Positions 47,429 through 59,482 of a DNA stretch of 64,000 nt are shown here, in pieces. The stretch's first letter is position 1; the number at the start of each line of letters is the position of its first letter. Source of the DNA: Eustoma russellianum (lineage: Eukaryota > Streptophyta > Magnoliopsida > Gentianales > Gentianaceae). The position numbers were made by a program, and so were the translations under genes. The stretch covers positions 13,821,503-13,885,502 of the forward strand of contig AP025042.1 in the NCBI GenBank assembly GCA_036186865.1, in the 5' to 3' direction. Under the pieces are notes generated by a model. It had not been told where the DNA came from and did not search any database. It saw nothing but the letters and a program-made list of their open reading frames with translations.

Positions 47429-50400
47429 TGCAGCACCCCGCACCCCAGACTAGCCGGATACGGTGCGCCCGCCGTACTTCACTACGGAGAGTATCAGGCG
47501 TCGATCCATAACATATCATAGTCCAGAATAAAATGTGTGGACTTCTATGCTTACACGTCATCAAGTAATCAAAACCGAGACAGAATAAAAACTTTTGAAA
47601 ATAGAAGCGTGTAATCATCCATCATAAGTTTTACAGACATGTTCTTAAAATGCGGAAGTACAAAATCCATTGTTTCCAACACAAATTCATAAAAGATCGT
47701 CAATCATGATCGTCTCATCAAAAACCCTCAAATCATGCTTCAATCGCTCTTCTACAGATAAGGCACCCTAGGCTCGTCCTTGATCCACTCGACCCTATTT
47801 CCTGCGGGTTCTGGGAGGAAAAATAAGGGGTGAGTGACAACGTCACCAGCAAATAAACTATAAATAATCGTGAATTAAATAGAAAATACATACAAGAACC
47901 GAACCCCAAAAATTCGGTTTAGAAACATACCTGACCTTCCATCCAATACCCGTAAGTAATCAGCTCGTAACTTATCAAAGATCATAACTTATTAAAAATC
48001 ATACTCAATAAAGATCATAACTTAGGAGCTACCAAGTGATAACAACTTAGTCTAAGTAACCTGTACAAAATATGCGATTGAATCATTAAATGCAACATGC
48101 ATGAGTATGTACATGTGATGCATCATGATAAAAATGAAGATAAGTTCTTTCGTTCTTTCTTTCAAAACATCATCGTCAAGAAAACCAGAGAGTGTTTAGA
48201 TATATTCAATCCGGATCTAAGGCGGTCATATTCTTTCCTTCGAATCTATTATTTCCAGATCCGAAAACGGTCACATCATCAATCATAATCACCAGGTCTA
48301 TTCTCTCAGGGCCTGTACGGTCATAATCATCATAATCAGGTCTATTCTCTCCGGGCCTGAACAGTCATAATCATAGTCAGGTCTATTCTCTCCAGGCCTG
48401 AACGGTCATTATCATCAGATCAATTAACCCTGGATCTGGAGCGAACCCTGCTGGCCAGAAATATAAGGCACTGGTGGAAAGCGTTCTTTTAAAACGGAAT
48501 CTTTTCTTTAAAAATGCTTTTCCATCATTCTTTGTAATAAAACCAGTTTCATAAATCATGTAAATGATGATGATGCAATGTATGACGTGCAGGATGCAGT
48601 TCGTGACAAAATGCGTTACATATGTACATGTATGTTCTTATTCTCTAGGCTGGAAAAATTTCCAGATTTGTCGTTCTATTCATGCGGCCTAGAATCCTCA
48701 TATTTTCGGCCCATCATCGTGATTCCTTATCATACATACACATATGGGTGTCTTCTCTATTTGCCATATAATTTTCGTAACGATACAAGACATGTAAGAC
48801 ACTTATATTATTTAATTACCAACAGGGTACTGCTGAATCTCAACAGTGCAGTGCCCTTTCTTTCACCTTCCTTTTGAGCCCATTAAGTCTCATTTAATTT
48901 GGCCAACACCTAGAAAATACTGTAGACATACCGAAAATTATAGCTCATAAGCCTAAACCCTACAAATGAGTCTAAGCCCACAAGAATAAAGCCATACAAC
49001 AAAATCCTTAATTCTGCCCAGTTTTCCAGATTAGTGATACCAACTTAACTTTGGAAATTACCCAATAAAATAATAATTCCAAGGTGAACAATTCACATGG
49101 ATGTGTTCATCAATGTCCTAAGTAAATGTCATAAAATTTCCAGAGTAACACAATAACGTTTAAGGGGTCATTTATTCACGTTTCCAAACGGTTACATGCT
49201 GATTTCTGGAGTGACCAGTTTTACTACGAATTTTATTGTGATCAAACCGTAAGTCCTTTTTCAAAAATTCCAACTCACAAACTTAATAAGCACATAGGGC
49301 TATCATCCTACCAAAAATCAGCCCATTTGTAAATTTCTTAGGTCCATTTTCGGGTCAATCAATACACCACTTAAATTCTGTCCAGTCCAGTGAATTTCAG
49401 CTTGACCAGTTTTACTAAAAATTCCATTAATGACAAACCACAATTTATGTTACCAAAATACCAACTCTCATATTTACTACATACATAGGGATAATATCAC
49501 ACCAAAAATTAGATTAGTTGCATCTTCTAAGATCCATTTTCTGGTCACACAAAACGTCGCACTTTTCTGCCCTGTTCCAGTATTATCCATTTTTGTCACC
49601 TTTCTTTACTAAAAGTATTCCAACTTGTGTTATTCTTCATAAATAACTTACTAGTCACCAAATACACCTTTTAGCATAAACTTTGCAGGTTCTAATACAT
49701 TCCAAGGGTCATCTATACATCACTTCAAAAACAGTTTTGAAGGTTACACAAATTACTCCTTGGCCTTGCACTTTTTGTTCATACTAGAATCTATTCTTGG
49801 TATATTTGGTGTGTACGTACCATACCCCCAAAACAGCCCGTTTTATACGCATGCAAGGGCTTAAATCATATTTCCATAATGAACATATTAAACTTAAGTC
49901 ACAAAGCATATATCTTGTACACATCCTTTACCCCACAAGTTACAATCTGTCACAAGAACCACATTTATTCCCCATTTTAATCCAACCGTCCCCCTTACAT
50001 GTCAAAGAAGAGAACTTTGTCATAGTCATCTTAGATTAACATCATATTCATACTTAAAAAGAGCAAAGAATCCACCTTTGAAGAAAATCTCATACATTCA
50101 AGCCACTTTACTCAAGAATCCAAAAACTTCATGCTTCAAGCCTAGCATTTTACATCTAAGATTAAAACTTAATAACATCTAGACATTCAAGAATATACTT
50201 TCACACACAAGCCATGAGTATTTATAGTGTACTTTCCTTCTTGGGCCTTAGATCTTGCTTGACCTTGTTGGAACAAGGAGTGCTTCCTTCCACCCTTTCC
50301 TATCATACACGGTTTTAGGGTAGTAATATTTGTTAGCCATCTCTTTAAATACACAATACAACCAAGTTGAAGGCTAGATGTTCTTACCACTTGAACCTTG

Positions 50401-52077
50401 AACGGGGTTGAGAGGAATCCAACCCACAAGAAACTATCCTTACTTGGTGCCTTGGAAACCTTCACCTAGGGACCTTAGAGGGCACGGTTTTGGGCAAGGA
50501 AGAAAGATGCCATGTGAGCTTCACCTTTTGAAATATGGAATTTACTAGAGAATGTTAGTATGTGACTTACTTAGACAAGGCTTGAATTTTGAAAAATGGT
50601 TCTTGAACCTCTTAGCTCAAGCTTAGCCGTATACCTTGAGGAAGAAGGGAGGGAACTCTCTTGCTCTTTTGGAGACCTCTTGGATAGGAAGTGGGTTGAG
50701 GGTGTATTAAGACTCCTAGTTAAAGAAGAGAGAGAGAAAAGCCTCCTTGGTTAGGGTATAGTTGGCGGCCTCATCATGGGTGGAGGGAAAAGGTCCTTCA
50801 TGTTTATGAACACAATTATGGGACACATTTAAGGCCTAATCATGGTTTGTCTTTCTAGGGTGACATGAAGAGTCTTGAGACTATTACTTGCTCAATAAAG
50901 CCTCACGGCCGAAATATGAGTGTATACACTTATACATGTATGAGTTCAATCCTAATGCATCTTATCCATGACCATAGCTTACCTATTTTCCTATCTTAAT
51001 TTACGTATACTAACGTATATGCGTGTTTAAAGCGTATTTCTAACTACTGTCCTTTATGTACACTTTTCATGGAACTACAATCCTCTATGCCACTTATTAC
51101 ATCATAAGCCAATATCAATAAATATGACGTATATATATATCTATACATACGTTCAATACTATATATATATAAGTATACATATGAATATATCATGTAGACC
51201 TACTTTCTCCAAAATTTGAAGTTGCTAGGCCAAAAGTGACTAGGATTAATGATAAAGTTCTCTTGGCTTCCTCCAAAAAGATAGCAGGCAGTTAGAGGGG
51301 TCTTCCCCCCCCCCCCTCCAAGTGCATTTACTTCTTAAATTGTTTGTGCCTTCTTTATTTCTTAAGTTAGCTATTATTGTGGTTAAAAGAGTACCATGGG
51401 ATAATCATGGGTTTAAACCCGGTGGTTAAGATGTCTTTAGCACCTCCATCATGTTTGAGTCACTTTTTAGAATGTTTAATGAGGGAGCTACTAGGTAGTT
51501 GTAAGAAATATCCATAGTATAATCTTGATCTCTAATTCTTCCTTTCATGTGTTCCACGGTTTCTAAAGGAATTTTGGCGAGTTACATATCCTCATAACAA
51601 CATCCCATTGTGACTACCCCATGCATAACTATCCATATTGTTGCTCTAGTAGGAAATTAAGGTGTATAGTTAGCTTTTCTAGTAATAAAAAGGGGTCTCT
51701 TAATGACCTCCCCTACCCGGCGGCTAAAAGGAAAAGAAGGGTGCTTTTCCTCTTTTCACCCTTTTTAAATCCTCATTTAGTAGAACACTTAAATGCTTAG
51801 ACTAACTCTCCATGTTTCTAACAAGGGTTACTTGCTTGTAGTGAAAGAAAGCTCCACTTAATGTCCACAACCTTCTAGGCCAAAATTTGAGTAATCTTGG
51901 GGAAAATTTTAGCAACTCCCTTGTTTCATAATTCGTACTTTGGGGTAGTATGCTATTTTCCTTTAACACTGAAATAATCGTGAGTAAAGCCAAAAATATT
52001 CTCCTTTCAAAATATCGTTCCATTGCATCACTTCCTTCTAACCCTAGATACCGTACTATTTTAGGTGGGGTACAACA
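47429..52077 (-). mobile_element. Solo LTR S2 (4649 bp), Tekay-like
   Basis: On the + strand it runs from TGCAGCACCCCGC to GGGTACAACA and aligns end to end with the G2 5' LTR. It carries the hairpin motif, the ~44-bp array around 48290-48430 and the three ~180-bp units around 49200-49690. No internal coding sequence is present. The flanks ACATA (47424-47428) and ATATA (52078-52082) are a 5-bp duplication with one difference, and removing the LTR plus one copy keeps the endonuclease in frame. Sections near 50800-52000 (AT-rich, a C run at about 51307) show nothing else. Confidence 0.93.
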
Positions 52078-52082
52078 ATATA

Positions 52083-52305
52083 CATCAATTAGTTGCACAT
52101 TAAGCTCATCCAAAATATCCAAATGTTTGCATCCAAAGATGAAATAGCGTTAGAAAATCCAAGGGTTAAACAATAAAATTCCAATTTTAAGGCTTTTGTT
52201 TTGGCTCTATTATGACAAGTAAATGTAAGTGGTATTGATGTACCAATGTTTTTATTCGGTTCAGGGAGTACGAATCCCCCGAACATTCCATGATATGGCA
52301 TTCAT
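52083..52305 (-). pseudogene. LINE ORF2 start / AP endonuclease N-terminus (L1a)
   Basis: The ATG at 52305 begins MNAISWNVRGIR, the canonical plant L1 endonuclease start, and continues to the IIEPK catalytic glutamate block after a frameshift. It ends at the solo LTR. Confidence 0.85.
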
Positions 52306-52511
52306 TGAGAAATATTTACATCCAAGCTTGAAGCACATCTAGTAGCACGTGTTGTAGGAGGCGGCGGAGGCATGTCCTTTTTCTTCGTAAGATGACGCTT
52401 AGTACTGCAGTCCAATATACTCCCCTCAAGAGGATTTAAGCCTTGTGCATCCAGTTGTTCAGCAGGTAAAGTGCTTGCAGTCAGTCGTCCAGTTATTGCA
52501 TCTGAAGCCTC

Positions 52512-53621
52512 CTAAAACTTATGACCAACTGCGGTGATTGTAGCGTTTATAATCTCTGTATCTGAGACATGACCTGGTAGATCATTGTCTCCCATATCCA
52601 AAGGATCACAGTCTGTAGCCTCTTCTTGAGCAATGGCCTGTTGCGGCTGTGGATCATGATTTTGTTGTATATTGGAAACTCCTTGTTGTAACGGAACTTC
52701 ATGATTATGCGGGGAAAGTGAGTCTGGATGCTCCTCAGTATGGGATAAAGTTGGAGGTTGCAATGCATGCTCTGACTGCTCAAGGGTTTCTTGAGCAATC
52801 ACTTCCATAGGATGCTTAAGTGGGTGATCTTTTTTTGGCGTCCATCTCTGAGGATGTGAAATAACATCCTTTTGTTTAGCCTTTATTTGCACAGGGTGAT
52901 GATCGTCCTGGACTGGTCCTTTATCCTTAGTACAAGCCTGCAGAAAATGACCCAAGGTGCGGCACTTTGAACAATACTGTGGTTTGTCTTCATACACCAC
53001 AGATTGGAAGAAGCCATAATCATGTCTTTGAATGTAAAGGCGGACAGGGAGTTCCGCAGAAACATCTATTTCAACACAAACCCTGGCCACTGACGGTCGC
53101 AGCAAATTAGTGGTCGCATTATCCGCCTTCATCGGAGTGCCAATTAACCTTGTAACTTCAAAAGTGCCTCCTGCTTATGCAAATACACTGGTAATCCTGG
53201 CAGCGATACCCAAACAGGCACAATCGGTGCATCTACTTTAGGATCAAAATCATACGACCATTTGGTTAAGCGCATACGAAACCCTAGTACATTCCATGAT
53301 CGGCACACAAAACACCGGATGTAATCCGATTCACGTTCGAAAGTGATCAATATATGCGTCGCATCAATTAAAACTGACCTTCATGCCTAAAAATCCAACC
53401 TTTACAAACCATGCACGTATAGATTCCAATTTAGGTCTTCCATACCAAAAGGTACCCACCAGGCTGTATTTTAGTGAGTCTGTCAATGCAGTGATTTCAG
53501 CCTTGGAAAAACTAATCGCTGGGACGCCTTTGTATTTGAATGGCTCATGAGGAGGAAGGGAGATCTTGGACGATCCCGCAACAATGGATGCAAAAGTTTG
53601 TACGGACGATGGCAAATCCAT
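52512..53621 (-). pseudogene. LINE ORF1 (RNA-binding, CCHC) (L1a)
   Basis: Starts MDLPSSVQTFASIVAG at 53621. The DUF4283-like domain (SLVGTFWYGRPKLESIR ... FVKVGFLGMK) continues in a second frame (53144-53350) and then a third with CSKCRTLGHFLQAC (zinc knuckle, about 52935-52980) and a Gln/His-rich tail. ORF1 coats LINE RNA. At least two frameshifts are present. Confidence 0.9.
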
Positions 53622-53721
53622 AACAGCACTAATGTATATCGATCGAAAAACAGAAGTCGCAGATCGAAGATGGCGAAGATCATTGCGGCGCCGCTAGGGG
53701 AGCCAGCATCGTCAGAGCGAG

Positions 53722-54345
53722 TTGATGTACTCATTGTTATATCTTTGATATAACATGAAAAAAAGTTTATTAAAAAATGAAAAACAAAAAGAAAATATTA
53801 AAATATTCAAGCAGGAATGTCCAAACATTTCATAGTGGAGGGACCCCTATTTTGTCTATATTCCCATCAAAATTCCTATAAAAGGAAGGTAATATACAAC
53901 CTTCAAGAATACTATTTTTTCTCTACATTCTATTACTTTCTTACTCCCTCTCTCTCTCTCTCTCCGTTCTCTCCCTCTTTTCCATTCAAATATTTCCCAA
54001 CCTTTCTTCAATATCCTTCCAACTCAAGAACACTTTACTTTGTTCTTGAAAATAGCCAATAACCCTGAAGCCAATAACCCTGAAGATCTCCCATTTCCAA
54101 CAATACGTGTATCTCAATATTTTGAAAAAATATATATGGTATGAATTGAATTCTTTTTATTTTGAGTTTTTTAATATTCTGTTCTTTTATTTTATATTTA
54201 TGCATTGGGTCAGTACTACCCCCTAATTTTATTTGTTGCTTATATTTATTATATATCTATATAATTGGGTCGGTATATACTGCCTGATTTATAATCCTAC
54301 ACCCTTATTCCCTTTTGGCTTTATATATTTACACACACACACACA
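53722..54345 (+). promoter_or_regulatory. EPRV promoter/leader, left inverted copy
   Basis: Inverted copy of about 57510-58146. It contains CCTATAAAAGGAAGG (TATA-like, about 53877-53889), followed by a CT-rich leader with (TC)n at about 53946-53966 and repeated AATAACCCTGAAG words near 54060. The position after a viral ORF (on the other copy) and the TATA plus pyrimidine-rich leader fit a caulimovirid pregenomic promoter. No tRNA-Met site was found. Confidence 0.55.
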
Positions 54346-54346
54346 C

Positions 54347-54394
<48 letters not shown>
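54347..54394. repeat. (AC)n-(TA)n microsatellite
   Basis: A short AC run at 54330-54347 is followed by a long uninterrupted TA run. It expands the ATATATAT word of the right inverted copy and lies at the insertion edge of LINE L1b. Confidence 0.92.
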
Positions 54395-54398
<4 letters not shown>

Positions 54399-54412
54399 TT
54401 ATTTTTTTATGT

Positions 54413-55311
54413 AAAGCACTTTTTATTGAGTATCCTCTCTTATGGCAGAGGAAAACCATATTACAGAGAAACCGAAAAAACTTGTGTCATCATAAGAAAA
54501 AAACTTATGAAGCATATCAAGTAAACGCAACCTCCAGTCATATATGATATGCCGCATTAAAACCTTGTCAAGTAAAACCATCCTTGTGGATAAAACCTTG
54601 ACGAAGGAAAAAGCGTACATATTTATATGATTGGATGGTTGATAATAGAAAGTGTACAAATGTAGAGAAATGATCATGAGGAATAACATCTTGATGCAGG
54701 CGAAATAATGTTTGTCGTTGTCATGCAGCCCAAGGAGTCCAAATATCCAGCTTTGTTAACGAACAGCACCTCGTGCAAGACGCAAAAAGAAGGTGTAAGA
54801 GCAATGCAGTAAGTAACCCTGAATAGTAGCATGACGAAGAGAAGAAAGGCATACCCGCGTTGCCCATAGCCTGATGACCACGGGCAACCTCCAGCTATAC
54901 AAGCCTTGTTTCTCAAACCAATATTGCGGCCAAATTTGGTGAGTCTCGACACTCAGTAACGCACATAAGCAAGAATATTAGACATGACATCGAAACCACG
55001 CGGACGCAGCAAGTGACATAATAAAAAGTGAGCAAAAGAAACATACCATGGCTGCCTATGCCAAATTTGGACATAGGCAACCCGCGAGTGTAATGGCTCT
55101 GGCAGCATGCTTATCATACATGAAAAGTGGGAAAAGTGGCATCCAAGATAACAGCGCCACGAACTTCACTAGGTAAGGCCACATCTGATGTGTAGACTTG
55201 TAATCCAGATGCTCGTAGACCATAGCGCGCTAATAAGTGGGCAGCAGTGTTTGCTTCACGAGGGCAATGAGTGATTGTTGAAGAATTGAGTCTGAGAAGA
55301 TCAATCAGTCG
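54413..55311 (-). other. 3' part of L1b with RNase H tail and two hairpins
   Basis: Stems GTTGCCC/GGGCAAC (54858-54887) and TGCCTATG/CATAGGCA (55053-55079) occur. The latter contains the palindrome CCAAATTTGG. Part of it (55100-55311) still encodes degraded RNase H C-terminus. Confidence 0.7.
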
Positions 55312-57157
55312 CTAGACATCGCTGTAGTATGAGCCAGTATATTGGTAGGGATTACCAAGTATTGTCAGCAGCATTCTGCAATCCGTTTCAATGTGCAATG
55401 CATCATATGTGAAGGCATAATAAATAGTGGAGTAAAGCATGGCCATCATCTCCGCTCTGATAGGCGTGGTATGTGGAAGTGCAAAGCAGATTCCCGAAAT
55501 AAATCTGCCAGTGGAGTCACGGAGCACAGCACCTGCTGCAGATCCTCGACGTCCAACAGTAGCATCCATATTAAGTTTCATCCGACCAGATGGTGGCAAT
55601 TGCCAGCGAATCAATGTTGGCCTATGAATCTTCATAACGGGCGAGAATCCGCCATCAACCAGTCGCTGAATTGATTCAGCAAATTTACGTCTGTGCATCG
55701 TTGAACACCATGTATATATATGTGTACGGACTCGATCATATAAGTGGCGGTATGAAAATGTGTTATCTCCAAACCGAATGGAAGTATACTCCTTCCAAAT
55801 CACCCAAAGAATCAAAGCTGGAACAATTGCGCGTAATTGTCCTATCATAGTTGATGGTGAGGCTTGGCGCCACCAACAAATCAGATGAGCCCTAATGGTG
55901 GATTGCCTAGGTAGCGGAGCCGAAAAAAGAATAGCCATCTCAACCCACAATGGTTTAATTTCTGGGCAATGCAGGAATAGATGATCCTTAGTGTCCGAAT
56001 GATGCATGCAAAAGACACACTGCGACGGATAGATGGTCTGCCATATCCGAAGATTATTAGTTAGAGGCAACGAGCCAGAGAACAAACGCCATAGAAACAA
56101 CTTTGCCCCAATCGGAGATGTCCCCCACCATATATATTTTGAGCACTGCAGACTAGGATGAGCCGCGTAATGCAACAAGTAGGCAGATTTAATCGTGTAA
56201 GTCCCTGTTGCATCTGACTCCCAGTGGATACCATTGGGTGTGTTAAGGACGTGTGCTGTCATGCAATCATGAACACTGCAAAGCCATTTCCATACTGCCG
56301 AATCATAAATATGAGTTGAAATGGACGTGCGCTGTCCATATTCAACCCGACAAAACATTGCCCACAATGAAGTAGACGTATGATACTTCCACCAAAGTTG
56401 ACCATCATATGCACGTTGTAGATAATCCAAATTCCTTATACCAAGCCCTCCGTGTTCTGTGGGACTACAAATCCGATCCCAAGCGATCCAATGATGACGG
56501 CCATTCCATAAGAAGTTTGACATTTTCCTATCCAAAGTGTTTACAAACACTTCTAGGCAACCGTGAACTGGCAATAAGGTGTGTAGGAACCGACGATAAA
56601 ACATGCTTGATTAGCGTTAACCTTCCAGCCATCGACAACAATTTTGAGGACCAAGCATTGAGGCGTATGTCAAAATATGTTAACAAGGCAGTGCAATAAG
56701 TAGAACGATTAACACCTTTATATAAATATGACCCAAGATATTTTACTGGTAATGATACCAATCTCACACCAAGAATATGCGCCAACGGTGGACCTGCAAT
56801 GGACTTTCCTACTATCAACTGACTTTTATTGAAGTTTATTAATTGCCCCGAAGCTGCTTGATAAGTATCAAGAAATTGTTGGAAATGCCTCATGTTAGAA
56901 ACTTTGCCATTTAGAAAGACAATCAAATCATCTGCAAACCCCAAGTGTGATATTTGCGGGGCACGCCCCGTATTGAAACCAACTAACTCACCCGATGCAA
57001 TTAAAGATTTTAGTCCGCGAGAAAAACCTTCAGATGACAAGATGAACAATAATGGTGATAAAGGATCACCTTGTTTTACCCCACGTGTGACGGGAAAGAA
57101 GCCCACTGGTTTACCATTGATGAGAATAGAACACCGTGTTGCTGCCAAATTGTTCAA
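55312..57157 (-). pseudogene. LINE RT (C-terminal half), linker and RNase H (L1b)
   Basis: Frame 56528-57157 holds GVKQGDPLSPLLFILSSEG and FADDLIVFLNG, so the catalytic FADD box is retained. Frame 55312-56604 holds the zf-RVT segment (CVFCMHHSDTKDHLFLHCPE) and RNase H (LNMDATVG, RAEMMAML, ETDCRMLL). Only one frameshift separates them. Confidence 0.92.
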
Positions 57158-57224
57158 TATTATTCGGACTATCTTAGGATCAAAACCAAATTTGTGAAGA
57201 AGCTGGCGAATATTTAATGTTCCA

Positions 57225-57492
57225 CCTAACCTTATTCCCCTTTTTCCTTTTATATTTAATGTTCTTTGTTTATCTTCTTGGGGAGTTTAATCACCCCCTT
57301 TTAATTCTGTGTCGAAGTGTTTGTAGCTACCGACACAAGAAGACAATAATAAAAAATATATAACAAGAACAGGAAGCAAAAATACTTAAAAGCAAAAGTA
57401 AAAATAACAGAATTAAAAGGGGGTGATTAAACACCCCAATAAGATAAATAAAGAACAGTAAATATAAAAGGGAAAAGGGGAATAAGGTTAGG
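57225..57492. repeat. Long inverted repeat (arms 87 and 85 bp)
   Basis: 57225-57311 and 57408-57492 are near-perfect reverse complements around a ~96-bp spacer; both arms carry the TAATCACCCCC/GGGGGTGATTA words. It is the centre of the larger EPRV inverted duplication, allowing for LINE L1b in the left arm. Confidence 0.92.
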
Positions 57493-58146
57493 CGAAACTA
57501 ATTCAAGCCACATATATATATATGTGTATAAATATATAAAGCAAAAAAGGGAATAAGGGTGTCGGATTATAAATCAGGTTGTATATACCAACCCAATTAT
57601 ATAGATATATAATAAATATAAGCAATAAATAAAATTAGGCGGTAGTACCGACCCAATGCATACATATAAAATAAAAGAACAGAATAGTAAAGAACTTAAA
57701 ATAAAAAGAATTCAATTCATACCATACATATTTCTTCAAAATATTGAGATACAACTATTGTTGGAAACGAGAGATCTTCAGGGTTATTGGCTTCAGGGTT
57801 ATTAGCTTCAGGGTTATTGGCTATTTTCAAGAACAAAGTAAAGTGTTCTTGAGTTGGAATGATATTGAAGAAAGGTTGGGAAATATTGGGATGAAAAAGA
57901 GGGAGAGAATGGAGAGAGAGGGTGTAAGAATGTAAGAGAAGGTAGAGACAAAATTGTGTTCTTGAAGGTTGGATACTACCTTCCTTTTATAGGAATTTTG
58001 ATGGGAATATAGAGAAAATAGGGGTCCCTCCATATGAAATGTTTGGACATTCCCGTCTGAATATTTTAATATTTTCTTTTTCTTTTTCTTTTTTTAATAA
58101 ATTTTTTTTCATGTTATTTCAAAGATATAACAATTAGTACATCAAC
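57493..58146 (-). promoter_or_regulatory. EPRV promoter/leader, right inverted copy
   Basis: In - strand sense it follows the viral ORF end (58213) and contains CCTATAAAAGGAAGG (about 57981-57995), then a CT-rich leader. It matches 53722-54345 with small indels, for example three instead of two AATAACCCTGAAG words at about 57781-57823. Confidence 0.55.
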
Positions 58147-58212
58147 AATATTACAATGAATAGAAAAAATATTATAACAATCTAAAATATTACAAATACT
58201 ACACTAATCAAT

Positions 58213-59477
58213 TTAAACTATTAAATCAATGTCTTTAACAACTGCCATGGTTGGTCCTGAAGATGATGAAGGCTTCGCTTCTTGTAATAGAGGATCGAAT
58301 TTCATCAATATATTTTGCATTTCATCAAGGTTTTTTTCCATTGATAACTGAGATTGCATCCTTGATTTGTGTAATAAAAATTGTTCTTGTTCTGGCTTCA
58401 CCGGTGCAGTTATTGTATTCTTTACGTCTGAAAATTACTTCTGCGTATTCCATATTTTTATCTGTTTCATGACTCTATAAGGGGTAATGGAATCTGGAAT
58501 ATTAAATCTTGTCCATCATTTGATATAAAATTTTCTTTTTGTCATGGGTATTTTTGTGTTTGTGGTATATTCTGCTCTCCACTGAAATACCCATAGTAAG
58601 TAAAACATCATATGACATATTAACATCTTTGAAAACATCTTTTCTTCATTTGTCGGAGAATATGTCTTGGTAAATAATTGTAGTGATGCCTTGATGTCCG
58701 CTCGAGCACTAGATATTTGGAGCAAGATCCAAAATGATCCCACCAAGCAGCGAACCAGCATGGAATTTTTTTGTTGTTATTTTTCTGGTATCAAAAAATA
58801 TGAACCAGGAGTGTGAACCCCTAGAGTTTTAAAAATATAGGGAATTAAACCAATCTTGTTGGTAATCCCAGTAATTAAAAGAGACATTTGAAAATATATT
58901 TGAATTATATACAACAGGAAGTCAATTTCGTCAGATAAAGATCCAAATTCTTTTTGCCATTGCTCTGGTGTCATTATAGACACTATTTTAAAATTGGAGA
59001 GGGCATACTCTGTATTTTCTTTATTAAAATGATGTTTTATTTCAACAAATGTGTCATCATCAGTAGATGTTAATAATATTCTGTTGTTTTCGCAATATTC
59101 CAAGATTTATAGGAAATTTTTTTTCCAAAATAATTTTGTATGGAAAATAAGGGATTATTATTATAATATGATTTTTCTATAGTAGTAATATATTGATAAA
59201 AGGATTTCTCCACAAATTGGGATGTTTTTACAGCCTTTTTATAAGTTGGCATTTTGCTGGTCACCTTTGTGGATTGGGGTTTAAAGATTTTGTTTGGTTT
59301 AGGGTTATTGAAGTAGATGGTTGAGGTTTGGATATTTCTGTGGATGATTGTGGTTTGGTTATATCTGTGGTTTTTGGAATTCGAGTTTTTCAAGTAATTC
59401 TTGAAATTCTATACTATTGGATAGGCTTTCAAGAAGGGATATTGAAGTAGGTGTTTAATTGGGAGATATTTGGGTAA
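58213..59477 (-). pseudogene. EPRV-like last ORF, main part
   Basis: Degraded - strand frames in AT-rich, A-rich coding style like the other EPRV pieces: 59393-59070 (Asn/Thr-rich, KKAVKTSQF), 59103-58777 (DTFVEIKHHFN, PEQWQKEFG), then to a C-terminus at 58213 (MDEMQNILMKF-like acidic helix). It ends just before the putative promoter, the place of the last ORF in caulimovirids. I cannot assign a function. Its link to the virus is inferred from context and composition. Confidence 0.5.
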
Positions 59478-59482
59478 TAGGA

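Larger units (their letters stand above)
43394..53720 (-). mobile_element. L1-type LINE, element L1a (near full length)
   Basis: On the - strand: short 5' untranslated part (53622-53720), ORF1 with CCHC knuckle, ORF2 with AP endonuclease, RT and RNase H, and a 3' untranslated part that ends where G2 was inserted. A solo LTR (47429-52077) interrupts the endonuclease. Without it the element is about 5.7 kb, a normal length for plant L1s. The 5' end abuts EPRV promoter sequence at about 53721. Confidence 0.92.
54413..57215 (-). mobile_element. L1-type LINE, element L1b, 5'-truncated
   Basis: The - strand element begins within RT (NNLAATRCS at about 57157) and runs through RNase H to a 3' end near 54413 beside a T-rich stretch (A tail in sense). 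It is related to but clearly distinct from L1a. Five-prime truncation is typical of LINE insertion. The flanks both contain ATATTTA, a possible short target duplication. It lies inside the left EPRV promoter copy. Confidence 0.88.

Noticed and set aside
54233..54547. Open frame with a long Ile-Tyr run
   Set aside because: Translation of the (TA)n microsatellite; no gene signal.
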